From contig OZ251227.1 in the NCBI GenBank assembly GCA_965240325.2, forward strand, positions 2,666,001 through 2,730,000: a DNA stretch of 64,000 nt, given 5' to 3'. Source of the stretch: Rebecca billardiae RCC1528 (Eukaryota > Haptophyta). Shown here in pieces: positions 19,791 through 30,685 of the stretch (positions are counted from its first letter, which is position 1; each line of letters starts with the position of its first letter). The notes below the pieces were generated by a model. It saw nothing but the letters and a program-made list of their open reading frames with translations, was not told where the DNA came from and made no database searches. Made by a program: the position numbers and the translations under genes.

Positions 19791-21338
19791 CTATGCGACC
19801 TTGACCACGAAGAAGCGCTCGGCGAGCTCCTCCGGCACGAGCGGGTTCTTGCTGAGCACGACGAGCGCAAAGTAGGCCGTCGTCTCCTCCGACCACAGCG
19901 CCGGCCGGTAGTCGCTCGTCAGCTCGCGCTCCTCCTCGCTCAGCAGGCTCTCGTAGACCTCGGGCCGGAGCACGGCGCGCGAGGCGACCTTCTCGAAGAG
20001 GCCCTCCTGCAGCTGGCCGAAGAGGTCGACGAGCGTCTCGAGCGTGAAGGCGGACATCAGCGTGAAGTCGACGACGAGCGGCTTGCCGTACCGCAGCGCG
20101 CCCACCAGCGCCGCGCGCACCACGTCGGGCTCCACGTCCTTGGGCCGGCAGTAGTTGAGCAGGTTCACGTCACGGTAGGTGAGATAGGTGAGCACCTTGC
20201 CGCCGAGGTCGACGACGAGCGGGTACCGCTCGCCGCGCAGCGTGAGCTCCTCGAGCACGTCGGCGAAGCGCTGGATCGCGATCGACGCGGAGTACCCCGG
20301 CTGGCCCGACGGCACGCCCGGGTCGCGCGGGTCCGGCGGCGGCGGTCGCCACTGGCTCGCGTCGCGCTCGGCGATCGCGCGCAGCAGCTCGTCCGTGCGC
20401 GCCACGTCCCAGTTGCGCAGCGTCTGCTTGAGCGCGGCGTCGGGAGCGACCATCTCGGGCGTCTCGGCGTCGGAGGACGCGATGCGCGGGTCGCCGCCGC
20501 GCTCGAGCAGCAGCGACACCGCCGCCGCTCTGCCCTGGAAGGCCGCGCGCCACAGCGGCGTGCGCCCCTGCTCGTTGCGCGTGTTGACGTCGGCGCCCGC
20601 GTCGAGAAGCGCCTCGCACACGGCGGCGTGCCCCGCGCACGCGGCCTCGGAGAGCATGGTGTGCCCGTTTGGGTCGGTGAACTCGAGCTTCGCCGAGATC
20701 AGCGTCGACACGCACGCCTCCTGCCACGCCGCCAGCTGCTTGGCTATCAGCTCGAGCTCGCCGTCGAACGCGGCCTCCAGCAGCGTGCCTTGCAGCTTGA
20801 GCTGCGCGGCGAGCGCGGCGCGCTTGGCCTGCTCGCGCTCGCGGATCCGACGCTCGTCCTCCCAGATCGCGCGCTCCATCTCCTCGCGCGCCTCCTCGCG
20901 CGCGCGCTCGCGCTCCTTCCGCTGCGCCTCACGCTCCTCGGGCGTCAGGGCCGCCTCCGCGCTCGCGGCTGCGGGCGCGGCGGCCTCGGCTTGAGCCGGC
21001 GCGGCCGCGTCGGCTGCCGAGACCGACGGCTCGCCCTTCTTCGCGCCCTTCTTCTTGGCCGTCGGCTTGTTCGGCTTGAGCGCGGTCGACGTCGCGCCTG
21101 CCGGCTTGGGCGCGCCCGTGGACGCCACTGGCTTGGCCGGAGGCTTCTTCGCGCCGGCCGCGGGCTTGCTCGGCGCGGCCGCCGGCTTGGTCGCGAGGCC
21201 GAGCGCCGCGGACTTCTTGGCGCGGATCACCTTGTCCGCCTTCGCCTTTGCCTCGGCCTTGGTGCGCTTGGCTTCCGCTAGGATCTCGGCCTTCGCCTCA
21301 TCCGTCAGCGGAGCCGCCGGCCCGGCGTCACCCATCAC
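19791..21338 (-). CDS. IQANK1-like ankyrin repeat protein
   Basis: The 515 aa product has an Ala/Lys/Pro-rich N-terminal tail (about 1-120), a charged helix (about 125-180, REEAREEMERAIWEDERR), ankyrin repeats (about 185-290, including NGHTMLSEAACAGHAAVCEA and QGRTPLWRAAFQGRAAAV), and a conserved C-terminal domain with RYPLVVDLGGKVLTYL and RYGKPLVVDF. The order matches IQ motif and ankyrin repeat protein IQANK1 of animals and protists, although a clean IQ motif is not obvious. The biochemical role of the family is poorly known. The start is MMGDAG or MGDAG three bases later. It is head-to-head with the AAR2 gene, 110 bp away. Confidence 0.65.
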   Translation of the reverse strand: MMGDAGPAAPLTDEAKAEILAEAKRTKAEAKAKADKVIRAKKSAALGLATKPAAAPSKPAAGAKKPPAKPVASTGAPKPAGATSTALKPNKPTAKKKGAKKGEPSVSAADAAAPAQAEAAAPAAASAEAALTPEEREAQRKERERAREEAREEMERAIWEDERRIREREQAKRAALAAQLKLQGTLLEAAFDGELELIAKQLAAWQEACVSTLISAKLEFTDPNGHTMLSEAACAGHAAVCEALLDAGADVNTRNEQGRTPLWRAAFQGRAAAVSLLLERGGDPRIASSDAETPEMVAPDAALKQTLRNWDVARTDELLRAIAERDASQWRPPPPDPRDPGVPSGQPGYSASIAIQRFADVLEELTLRGERYPLVVDLGGKVLTYLTYRDVNLLNYCRPKDVEPDVVRAALVGALRYGKPLVVDFTLMSAFTLETLVDLFGQLQEGLFEKVASRAVLRPEVYESLLSEEERELTSDYRPALWSEETTAYFALVVLSKNPLVPEELAERFFVVKVA

Positions 21339-21448
21339 TGGCTGTCGTCGCTCCCGCGCTCCGCGCCCGGATGCGCAGCGCCGCCGCCCTCGCTCCCGCC
21401 CTCCGCGCCGGGCTGCAGCGCCGCCGCGGACCGGTGCTGTACTGCACG
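21339..21448. promoter_or_regulatory. bidirectional promoter interval, 110 bp
   Basis: This is the shortest head-to-head spacing in the window, between the IQANK1-like (minus) and AAR2 (plus) starts. It is GC-rich with no visible TATA box. The AAR2 frame stays open through it, so an upstream non-ATG start cannot be excluded. Confidence 0.5.
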
Positions 21449-22810
21449 ATGGCTGCCGACGAGCCCTATGCGCGGAGCGGCACTCTCGTGTGCCTGGGGC
21501 TCCCGGCGCGGGCGCAGTTCGGGGTCGACTGGTGCGTGTACACGGTCGGCGAGGCGTTCATGGGCATGAAGCTCATCCCTCCCGGCGTGCACCTCGCGCT
21601 CTTCGCGCCCGCCGACGACGCGGCCGCCATCACCACGGGGTTCTTCTTTGCCGTGCGGCCGGGCGAAGTGGTCGTGTGCAGATGGGACGCGTCGACAGAG
21701 GACGTCGTGCCGGTGGCCGACGGCAGCGAGCGGGCCTCGGTCGACAGCGCCGTCCGCCGCCTCGAGCTCGATGCGCGCCTCGGGCCGTACGACACCGCGC
21801 ACGCGGGCACGTGGGCAGAGCTGAGCGACTTGATCGACGCCGACGTCCTCGAGCGGGCGACGATCCCGCTGGGCACGCGCATCGTCCCCGGGGCGGTGGA
21901 CGACGAGACGGGGGCGGTCCGCGCCCCGGAGCCGGGCGCCGTCGTCGCGCACCACGCGGGCGCGCCGCGCACGCCCGTGTTCGTGCGCGTGCGCACCGCC
22001 CGGCCGGCGAGGGTGGGCGCGCGAGCCTCGCCAGCAGAGGTGACCCGCTTCCAGTTCGACCGGAGCGAGCGGCTGCGCGAGCTGCTCCGCACCGAATTCG
22101 GCTCGCCCGCCCGCGCGCCCGCCGACACCGCACCGGACGCCGCGGCGGAGGCCGACGGCGCCCTCCGCGCCGCGCACGCGCGGCTGCTCGGCGAGCTGCA
22201 GCTGAGCTTTGTGCTCTGTCTCCAGCTGCACTCGCTTTCGGCCCTCGAGCAGTGGAAGGCGCTGGTCGCGCTGCTGTGCGCGTGCGACGAGGCGCTGGAC
22301 GAGCCGCGCGAGCGCGCGCTCTTCTCGCGCTTCGTGCGCGTGCTCGGCGCGCAGCTGCGCCACCTGCCCCCGGACCTCTTCACCGACGCCCTGTCGGCGC
22401 GGAACTTTCTCGGACCTTCCCTCGCCGGGCTGCACGAGCTGCTCGAGGCGCGCGCGGGGCTGCCGGCGGGGCTGCGCGGGGCGGCGGCGCGGCTGTGGGA
22501 GACGGTGCGCGAGCGGTTCGGCGTGGACGTCGGCGCGGGCCGCGACGACATCGACCCTGACGACGCGCCTGTCGTCGTCGATGCCGCGGAGGCCGGCCTC
22601 AAGGCGCCGGCGGATGGCGCCGCCGATGGTGAGCCGGGCACGCCCACAGGCCAAGCCGCCGCCGCAGCAGCCTCAGCGAGCAGATTGTCAGAGAGCGACG
22701 CGGCGGCTGACGGCGTTGCAGACGCGGCCAACCGGCTCGCGTTCGACGCTATGCGCTCAGCGCTGCTCTCGACTCAGGGCGGTGACGCAGCATCGCCGTC
22801 CGCGCGCTGA
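21449..22810 (+). CDS. AAR2: AAR2 splicing factor homologue
   Basis: AAR2 is a U5 snRNP assembly factor that binds PRP8 and holds it before BRR2 joins. The single-exon product is 453 aa. The N-terminal domain shows LVCLGLPARAQFGVDWCVY and FMGMKLIPPGVHLALFA, the hallmark FGID...F.G.K.IPPG.H block. LELDARLGPYD followed by a Trp-containing linker matches the family. The C-terminal helical domain includes LQLSFVLCLQLHSLSALEQW and KALVALLCACDEAL. The last 80 or so residues are Ala/Asp-rich and unconserved. The start is MAADEPY at 21,449, just before the conserved block; upstream in-frame sequence is Arg/Ala-rich and unlike the family. Confidence 0.9.
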   Translation: MAADEPYARSGTLVCLGLPARAQFGVDWCVYTVGEAFMGMKLIPPGVHLALFAPADDAAAITTGFFFAVRPGEVVVCRWDASTEDVVPVADGSERASVDSAVRRLELDARLGPYDTAHAGTWAELSDLIDADVLERATIPLGTRIVPGAVDDETGAVRAPEPGAVVAHHAGAPRTPVFVRVRTARPARVGARASPAEVTRFQFDRSERLRELLRTEFGSPARAPADTAPDAAAEADGALRAAHARLLGELQLSFVLCLQLHSLSALEQWKALVALLCACDEALDEPRERALFSRFVRVLGAQLRHLPPDLFTDALSARNFLGPSLAGLHELLEARAGLPAGLRGAAARLWETVRERFGVDVGAGRDDIDPDDAPVVVDAAEAGLKAPADGAADGEPGTPTGQAAAAAASASRLSESDAAADGVADAANRLAFDAMRSALLSTQGGDAASPSAR

Positions 22811-23004
22811 GACCGCGAAGAGCACGCTCGCAATCGCACCCTGTATTGTAATAATATGTGGGCTAAATGGGCGCTTCCGGACCATGATGAAGAACTCCTC
22901 CGCCTTGGTCCGGAGTGCGCGGCGCCCGGAGGAACCCGAGCGAGGCAACCGGTCGTTGGGTAGCCCCTCCGCCGACTCAATCGCGTCAAGTTCGAGTGGG
23001 GGCC
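22811..23004. other. intergenic between AAR2 and the BRCT gene
   Basis: These 194 bp hold the AAR2 3' end, with an A/T-richer TTGTAATAATATG near 22,845, and the promoter of the next plus-strand gene. Confidence 0.4.
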
Positions 23005-26000
23005 ATGGGCGACGCCGATGCAGAGTTCCGGAAGCTCGAGGAGGCGCTCGGGCACGTGATGCTCGCCTCGTGCGCACCCGACCTTCGCACCGACCCTGCC
23101 AAGTACGTCGGCCACAACGTCCCCATGATCAAGACCACGGCGCAGAGGATGGTCGAGCTGATGGCGCCGCCTGCCGACCCGGTCGTGCGCAAGCTGTCGG
23201 GCACGTTTGCGGAGCACGCGCCGCCGGCGCCGGCGCCGCTCGATGGCGTCGTGTGCTTCATCGACATCCGCATCCTCGAGGGCGAGGGCGACTCGAGCGA
23301 CGAGTTCGCCGATATGCTGCGCAAGCTCGGCGCCACGGTCGTGCCCAAGCTGAAGACTAAGGGGAAGAGCAAGGCGACGCACCTCGTGTTCAAGGACGGC
23401 GAGCGCGCGACGTACGAGAAGGCGCGCTCCGAAGGCCTACACATCGTCTCGGCCGAGTGGGCCCTCGCGTGCGAGCGCGCGGGCGAGCGGGTCGACGAGA
23501 AGAAGCACGCTGTCGCCGCGCCCGCCCCGGTGGCGCCCGCGGTGCGCGCTCTCGCGGCCTCGCGCGCGCGTGCGAGATGCGACGCGCCGCGCCCCACGCG
23601 CGCCCCACGCCCCCGGCCCGTGCCGCCCGCTCACACGAGTGTGCCTTCCGCCGTCGCCCCGCCCGCGCAGGGCGGCAGGGGCGGCAAGAAGGAGAAGGGC
23701 GCAGTCGCGGGCAAGTCCAAGGCGGCCGCGCGGCTGGCTGACCCGTCAGACGATCGCTTCGCCTCGTCGCAGCGCTTCCCCGAGACGTCCCGCGCGCGTG
23801 TGCACGTGCCCGCGACGATGGTGCCGCTCGCGCAGAAGAACACGCAGCCCGACCCGCCGTCCGAGCCCGAGGCGAGCACGGAGAAGATGGACGACGACGA
23901 CGACGGCGGCGGCAAGCCCGCAAGCCGCGCCGCGGACGACGACGCCTTCGACGACGCGCCGCCGAGCTCGACGCGCGCGCCGCGCACGTACGCCGGCCGC
24001 GGGAGCCTCAGCGGCAGCCGGGGCAGGAACGCGGGGCCCGCGCCGGACAAGCCCGCACTCCTCGCGCCCTCATCCGAGACGAAGGCGCCCCGCACGGACG
24101 GCAGCGCGGTCGATGATGGCGAGGCTGACGGGAGTGGCGCGTGTGAGCCGGGCGCGCGGCGCGCGAGCGAGCCGCTGCCCTCGAAGCGCGCACGCGGCAG
24201 CGCGTCCGACGCCGCGCAGGCGGGCACCAAGTCGCGCAAGGAGCACGCCGAGCACGCCGACGCGGGCGCGGCCAAGCGCTCTCGCCTCAGCCTGTCGAAG
24301 AAGAAGCAGGCGACGAATCCGAGCGCCGGTGCCGCGGGAGATCGCGATCTGGAGGCGGAGGAGGCGCATGTGGACGTGTCGCCCCCGACGGCGGAGCCCA
24401 TCGCGCCCGCGCCGGGCGCGGGCGCGGAGGAGCCCGCGCCCAAGCCAAGTGCCGCGCGCCCGACCAAATCGCGCGCCGCGAAGGCGGGCAAGGGCAAGCC
24501 CGACGGCGCACAGCCCAACGGCGCCGCCAAACCAAAGGCCTCAGCTGAGGGCGCGCACGCCACGGCGGGCGGCGCGGCGGCGCCGGCCGGTTCTGACCCG
24601 CCGGCCGCCAAGCCGAGCGGGGGCGCGAAGCCGGCAAAGCGCGCGAAGCCGGCTGCCGCCGAGCCGCCGAGCGCCTCCGCTGCGCCCGCGGGCAAGTCAG
24701 AGGCCGGCGCGCGCAAGGGCGGCGCGGCTGGCAGCGCCAAGCCCGTGGCGGCACGCGGCAAGTCGGCGCCGCCGCCGGCGGTGAAGGCGCCGCCGGCGTC
24801 CAAGCCGGCGATGACCGTCGCCGTCACCGGGCTCGATGACGAGATGGACACCGCGGGCACCGTGCGCGGCATCCTGTCGGGGATGAGCAAGGACGTCAAG
24901 CTGAGCCTGGAGACGGTGCGCGCGCGCGCGCGCGCTCGTGCGGCGCGCCTGGTGCCCAGCAGGCGCCGTGCGCACGCCGCCTTGGTTGGCTGGCGCGCGC
25001 CCTCACACTCACCGCGCTGCGCGACGCGCGGTCGCATTTGGTGGGCGCCGCGCGCGTGCGCAGATCCCGCCGCGCTCGCTGACGCACCTGGTCACCGCCG
25101 CGCTTCCGCCGAGCGGCAAGCCGAAGCGCCGCACGATCAAGCTGGCGCTCGCGCTGCTCCGCGGTACGCCTGTCGTGGCGCCATCGTGGGTGCTCGGCGC
25201 GGTCGGCGAGGGCTCTCTGGGCCCGCACGAGCCCCACACGGTGCTCGAGCTGGCGGAGGAGCTGCGCGCGCCGCTCAAGGGCGAGGTGGTCTTCGTCCAC
25301 GGCCCGTTCGCGCAGGACGCGCCGGAGGCGGCGATGCTGCAGCTCGTCAAGGAAGCGGGCGGTGCGCGCACACGCCCGACCGCGCCCGCGCGCCCGCGCC
25401 GCCGCCCGGCTCATCAGGACTGACACTCTTGCCCTCCGCCGTCGGGCGGCGCGCGCAGGCTCGCTCGTGACATCGCCCACCACGTCCACAGTCGCGCTCA
25501 TTGGCGCCAAGGCGCCGCCGAGCGTGGCGAAGGGGCTGGCGAAGCAGCCGAACACCAAGCGCGTGGGCGAGGGCTGGCTCTTCGATCGGATCTTTGAGCA
25601 CGCGGCGCGGCCTGGCGGCGCGCGCCGCAGCGGAGGCGCGACGCGCTCGCCTGCGCCAGCCGTGCCGGCGCGCCCGTCCGCCGTGCCGGCGCGCGCGGCG
25701 AGCGGCCTGCGCGCGGGCACGGCGGCCGCGCAGCCGTCGGGTGCCGTGCCGGCGACCGCCGCTGATGGCTCCTCGCGGCGCAAGCGCAAGGCCGTGCTCG
25801 CCGGCGAGGACGACGACGACGACGACGACGACGAGGAGGCTGACGAGCGCATCCCGCCCGCCGAGGACATGACGCGCGCTGGTGCCGAGCGCGCGCCGGC
25901 CGAGAAGCCGGGCGCTGTTGACGTTGGCGCGACGCGTGGTAATGCGCATCGGGCCGCAGACGCCGCGCCCGTCGACGAGGACAGTGGCGAGGAGGAGAGC

Positions 26001-26135
26001 GAGGAGGAGGGCGAGGGCGAGGACGAAGCATCGGACTCTGAGGCTGAGGACGATCAGCCCGCGGGCAACGATGAGGAGGAGGAGGAGGAGGAGGGGGAGG
26101 ACGACGACGACGAAAGTGGATCGGATGAGTACTAA
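23005..26135 (+). CDS. microcephalin-like protein with three BRCT domains
   Basis: Likely a nuclear phosphopeptide-binding protein of the chromosome condensation and DNA damage response type. Inferred exons: 23005-23541, 23671-24915, 25064-25361, 25459-26135; about 918 aa. The N-terminal BRCT (about residues 75-165) reads KATHLVFKDGERATYEKA and LHIVSAEWALACERAGERVD, strikingly like the first BRCT of MCPH1. A long Ala/Lys/Pro-rich low-complexity linker follows. The C-terminal BRCT pair spans exons 2-4: TVAVTGLDDEM, SLTHLVTAAL, VVAPSWVLGAV, then GEVVFVHGPF and RVGEGWLFDRI. One N-terminal BRCT plus a C-terminal tandem is the MCPH1 layout. The tail (from about 820) is strongly acidic. Introns are 129, 148 and 97 bp, all starting GTGCGC and ending GCGCAG. 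Confidence 0.75.
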
Positions 26136-26523
26136 GCGCTGATGGGATTGGGGCGCGAGCTGCGAGCGAGAGCCCGTCGCATCTCGGGCAAGGAGCCCAA
26201 TAATGAGTGCATCGCGGTCAGCATCGGCCATGCGGCCATGCTTGAATCCTTGATCCGCCATGCTGATGGACGAAGACTGAAAGACCGGAAGTCTCGCCCG
26301 GACGAGGTAATTTCGTGAAACGCACGGCCTTAGCCTCAGCCGTAGCAGGAAGGTGGACACTTCCAGGAATCACCGAAGAAAGCCCTATTGAAGCCCTTTA
26401 GCCGGGCGGCTTTGGCCTGGCCCGGCCGTCAAGCTCAGCGACTTCAGCCGCACCGCCCCCCCCCTCCGGAAGCTCACGAACGAACAGGCGGCCGGTCCCC
26501 CAGGGCGCTGGCCGCTCGCAGCC
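26136..26523. other. intergenic, no gene seen
   Basis: This 388 bp gap lies between two plus-strand genes and probably holds the promoter of the downstream unknown gene. Nothing distinctive is visible. Confidence 0.4.
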
Positions 26524-27189
26524 ATGAGCGCATGCTTGCAGTTCCTCTTCGAGGACAGCGATCTCGCTCGGCAGGTCCGCAAAATGGCCGACGTCGTGTC
26601 CTCCGACAGCGTCACGCGTGCCTTCCTGCAGCTCGCGCAGAAGCGCGGTAGCGCAGATCCGACGGTCAAGCGCTTCTTCCTGCTCGACCGCACGACGCGC
26701 AAGCCCGTGCGCGTGCACTCGCTCTCGGAGCTCCCCATCGGCCGCCTGTACCTGTACGGCGAGGGCCACACGCTCGTCCGGTGCGCCGTGGACAAGGTGC
26801 TGCTCGCGGGCAAGGTGCCGCTCTCAATCGCTCCGATGCCAAAGCTGGTGCAACGCTCGCCCGACCAGCCGCGTGCCGGCATCCGCTCCGGAGCTGCGAC
26901 GCCCGAGCCCGCGATGAAGCGGCACAACGCGTTCCTCAGCGTGGCGATGGCGCGCAAGATTGACGCGGACGACGAGGCCGCTCGGCAGCGGAGGGAGAGG
27001 CGAGCCGCAGAGGCGCGCGCTAAGCGGCGCGCTGCTGAGGTGCGGCGTGAGATGGGCGCCAAGTCGGAGAGCGACTCGGACACGGCGTCCGTGAGCGATC
27101 CGCGCACCCTTATTGTCGGTGGCGAGACCGGCGTACCTCCCTCGCCCTCGGCCCCGTCTGCACCCGCCTGGGGCGAGGACCTCGACTGA
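26524..27189 (+). CDS. hypothetical protein with C-terminal charged helix
   Basis: A 221 aa open frame with an ATG after GCTCGCAGCC. The N-terminal 110 residues look like a folded domain: FLFEDSDLARQVRKMADVV, VKRFFLLDRTTRKPVRVH, SELPIGRLYLYGEGHTLVRC. A long Arg/Ala/Glu-rich helix follows (about 145-180, ARQRRERRAAEARAKRRAAE), then an acidic Ser-rich tail ending WGEDLD. I do not recognise the family. Codon-like composition and a varied residue mix in the first half favour a real gene over the Arg-rich shadow frames on the other strand. Confidence 0.6.
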   Translation: MSACLQFLFEDSDLARQVRKMADVVSSDSVTRAFLQLAQKRGSADPTVKRFFLLDRTTRKPVRVHSLSELPIGRLYLYGEGHTLVRCAVDKVLLAGKVPLSIAPMPKLVQRSPDQPRAGIRSGAATPEPAMKRHNAFLSVAMARKIDADDEAARQRRERRAAEARAKRRAAEVRREMGAKSESDSDTASVSDPRTLIVGGETGVPPSPSAPSAPAWGEDLD

Positions 27190-27503
27190 TGCCTATTCGC
27201 TCCGGCCTTGCTCCGGCCCGTCGCCACCGCCGTCACGGAACACGGATGTCGGATGACGGAGTCACGCCGTCAGAAAGTCTAGTCCGGGAGTCCCAGACCG
27301 TGCCGCTCGGCCGACAGTGCTCGTCGTCCACTCGCTCTGATGCTGAATGAATCTGAGCATAGTACAGCAGTGATGATGATGATGACGATGCGCGACTACA
27401 CAGTCTCACTCAAACTACACTGCTCTGAGACTCTCTACTCTCTAGTGAGTAGTGTCTCTCACTGTCTCTACAGTCACTCACATGTCACAGTCTCACAGAA
27501 TGA

Positions 27504-27597
27504 CGATCGGCCGCTGCCAGCCGACCGGGCCGCGTGCCCGCGGCACTGATGAATCACTGTGACTGGCTGAGCCCGGTCGGCTGGCAGCGGCCGATCG
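27504..27597. repeat. perfect 27 bp inverted repeat (hairpin)
   Basis: The arm at 27,504-27,530 starts CGATCGGCCGCTGCCAGCCG and is exactly mirrored at 27,571-27,597, with a 40 bp loop. It lies in the 609 bp gap between convergent 3' ends (the unknown gene on plus, KAP3 on minus). Nearby sequence (27,340-27,500) is rich in CTCT/CACTGTCTC words. It could form a stem in either 3' UTR, or be a foldback relic. Confidence 0.85.
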
Positions 27598-27798
27598 TGA
27601 TCGGTGATCGCCTCGTGGCTCACGTCAGGTCACTGTGACAGTGAGTGTCAGTCAGTATGACCGTGGCAGCGTCTGGACTGGCTGTCTGGCACCAGCCTCC
27701 GAGGCACGTGGCGGGCGGTGGCGGCTCCAGCCCCCGGGCTTGATTGGCGGCGGAAGCCTGCGCCGCGCTGGCCGACCCACGCCCGGCGCCGCCCGCGG

Positions 27799-30552
27799 CT
27801 ACAACTCCTCGTCCTCCTCGTAGTCGTCGTCGTACTCGCCGTCCTGCGCGCCGAGGCTGAGGTACGCCTCTTCTGAGAGCGCGCCGTACGCGCGGCCGTC
27901 TGCGGAGAGCACGCCTGGCGACTCCATGTCCAGCCCGTACTCGGCGCCGTACTCGTCGGCCTCGTCGTAGCTGAGCCGGGAGCGCCCGCTGCCGGCGCGC
28001 GAGACGTCGAGCTCGCCTGCCGCCGCCGCCTCCTCCAGCTCAGAGACATCGTGCACCGCCACCTTGCTCAGCGCCTCGTTGATGGCCATGGCCTCCTGCG
28101 GGTGTGCGCGCGCGGGCGGCGCGGCGGCGGGCGGCGGGGCGGCGGCGGCCAAGCAGCAGCAGCAGCAGCAGCAAGCAGCGCGCGTGAGCGGTGCTCGGCG
28201 CGGCGCGCTCGGCGGCGGGGGCCACGCGGCGCCGCGGAGGGCGCCCTCGCACCTCGTACTGCTCCACCTCGTCCTCCTCGATCGCGTCGAGCCACTCCGA
28301 GTTGTGCAGCTGGAACTTGCGCTCTCTGATCTGCGCGCCCCATTGGCCGGAGCTGTCGTGCTCGGCGACCAGGTCGAGCACCGCCGAGGCCTGCTGGCGC
28401 ACGGCGGCGCAGTTGTCGTACAGCAGCTCGAGCACGTGCGTGACGAGCTGCGTCTCGTGCAGCACGATCTCGCGCGCCTCCTGCGCCGCGCCGAGGGCGG
28501 AGGGAGCGAGCGCGTGAGGGGCGCGGCGCGCGCGCGCGCGAGCACACAACGCCGCGTCGCGCAGCGGCGCGGCGGCGCGCGGCGGCGCGAGGCTTACCTC
28601 GTTGAAGAGCAGGCGGTAGAAGGCCCAGAGCACGGCGACGACGATCTCGTCGTCCTCCTGCTTGTCGTCCAGCGTCGTGATCAGCGCGGGCAGCAGCCGC
28701 CCCGCGCGCACGAGCAGCGGCACGCAGCCCGCGTGCCCCGCGCACACGGCCGACAACCTGACCGCCTCGAGGATGACGTCGTCCGCGGCAAAGCCGGGCA
28801 TCAGCATGGTGTGCAGCAGCTCGAGGGCGTTGTGCTCGATGAGGAGGTCGGGGAGCTCGTCGAGGAGCTCGAGCGGCAGCTCGGCCAGCAGCCCGATCGC
28901 CTCGAACTGCACGTCCGCCGACTCCGCGTGCCGCGCGAGGTCGAGCAGGCTGCCCGCGTACGCGCGCGCCAACTCCTCGCACCAGTCATGCTCGTGGTGC
29001 CGCGCGACGTTGCGGAGCACCTTGAGCGCGAGCGCGTGCTGCCCGCGCACGGCGAGGGTGACGAGGCCGCGCAGCGCGCCGCGCGCGCGCGCGCACGCGG
29101 CCGCGTTCTCCACGCTCGTCATCAGGTTGACCAGCAGCGCGAGCACCTCGGGCGGCACGAGGGACGCGTCGGGGGTGTTGACGACCGTGCCGACCAGCAT
29201 GGGCACCGACTGCGTCATCTTGACGCGCTCGTCGTCGAGCGCCGAGAGCTTGTACAGCAGGCGCACGGCGAGGAGGCGGTGGCGCCCCTTGCGCAGCAGC
29301 GAGAGCAGCTTCGGCGTGAGCCCCGCCCGCCCCATCTGCGCGCGGCACTTGGGGTGGAACGAGAGGTTGAACAGCAGCCGCAGCACCTGCTCCAGCAGGC
29401 CCTCGTGCTGGTTTGGGACAAACGGGATCAGCCGGTCGGCGAGCCGCGCCTTCGCCATCTCCGCCGCGTTCTCGGAGAAGATGGAGAGCTTCTTGAGGAA
29501 GGCGACGACGAGGATGAGCAGGTCGGCGTTCTGCCGCCCCAGCATCGCGATCAGCATCGGCACGATCCCGTGGTTCACCATCTTGCGCTCGGTGTTCGGG
29601 TCCTCTGACAGGTTGAGCAGCACGTGGAAAGCCACATACAGCAGCCGCTCGCCCTTGCGCACGCGCACGCGCTCGCGGCGCGCGTCCTCGGCGGCGCCGT
29701 CGGCGGCGGCGCGCGCGCGCTCGCGCTCGCGGAGCGCGTGCCGCTTGATCTCCAGGTCGACCACGTCCATCACCATCGAGCCCACCTTGAACTCGAGCAG
29801 CGAGTCGTGGAAATCTGAATACACCGAGATCGCATACAGAATCGACACGATCGTAATCGCGAGGTCGGTCGACTTCTTGCCCTCGTCGTTGAGCAGCCGC
29901 GTGAGGCAGCCGAGCAGCCGGTCGTCGCCGATCAGGCTCTGCATGTGGCTCGGCTCGCGCGCCAGCGCGAGCAGCATCCCCGTCGCCTCGATCGACGCCT
30001 CGATGCCCTCGTAGCACTGGTCGATGTAATCGCCGAGACGGTCCAGCCGCGCGGCCGACGCGTCCGGCCGGTCGGCGGCGGCGCTGCCGCCGGCACCGTC
30101 CGCGCCGGAGCGCCGTGGGGCGGTGCCGTGGTACTGCGCGTGCTGCAGCTGGCGCAGCAGGTCCTCCACCGTCCCGCGCTTCGCCTCGGGGATCAGCTTG
30201 CACTTCTCGAGGATGTCGTCTGCGAGCCGCGGGATGTCCGTGCGCTCGTTGAGCGTCTTGAGCCGGATGAGCTTCTGGTTCTGCTTGCGGTCAGCGATGA
30301 TCGGCTCGCCCATATCGCCGAGCACCGTCGCCTCCACCTCGTAGTTCACGACGAGCGCACATGCTGCGCGCGCGCGCAAGCGACGCGAGCGCGAGCGCGC
30401 GGCGCGGCCGTGCGCATGAGCGGAGCGCGCGGCGCCCGACCCCGGACAGGCCAAACGACGGCCGGGCCGTGCGATCGCGCACCTTCCGCGTCGATCTCGA
30501 TCGTCCCCGCCTTCACCTTGCGCTTCATGAAGCGCGCATTGGACTCCGCCAT
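27799..30552 (-). CDS. KIFAP3: kinesin-2 accessory subunit KAP3
   Basis: KAP3 is the armadillo-repeat subunit that links heterotrimeric kinesin-2 motors to intraflagellar transport cargo. Inferred exons (minus): 30552-30483, 30363-28598, 28480-28253, 28095-27799; 786 aa, close to the 792 aa human protein. Exon 1 encodes MAESNARFMKRKVKAGTIEI, matching the KAP3 N-terminus; exon 2 begins at LVVNYEVEATVLGDMGEP. Armadillo repeats fill about 160-680, for example LGCLTRLLNDEGKKSTDLAI, LLYVAFHVLLNLSEDPNTER, AFLKKLSIFSENAAEMAKA and RLLFNLSFHPKCRAQMGR. The tail is acidic and Tyr-rich (EYDDDYEEDEEL). Introns of 119, 117 and 157 bp start GTGCGC, GTAAGC and GTGCGA. Its presence implies a cilium at some life stage. 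It is head-to-head with the BAH gene. Confidence 0.93.
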
Positions 30553-30685
30553 GGCCGCACGCCACAACGGCCCGGTCGAGGAAAGCGCGGAGGTGGTGTC
30601 CGGTTGGTGGCAGCCAGTCGAGCAAGTGCCGCCATCGTGTTTTCCCGGCCGGTGCTGCCGACGCGTGCACGCCGCTGCCTCGCGG
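30553..30685. promoter_or_regulatory. bidirectional promoter interval between KAP3 and the BAH gene
   Basis: The KAP3 start codon lies within GCCATGGCC, where the plus strand also has an in-frame ATG for the BAH gene (30,551). If that ATG were used, the two coding regions would overlap head-to-head by two bases. I prefer the later start at 30,686, leaving 133 bp for a shared promoter. Confidence 0.45.

Noticed and set aside
19788-21281. 497-codon plus frame
   Set aside because: Antisense shadow of the IQANK1-like gene; Arg/Leu-rich without domains.
21659-22654. Minus frames opposite AAR2
   Set aside because: Shadow frames; AAR2 signatures lie on the plus strand.
28064-30014. Plus frames of 514 and 450 codons
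   Set aside because: Antisense to KAP3, whose armadillo repeats and length are convincing.
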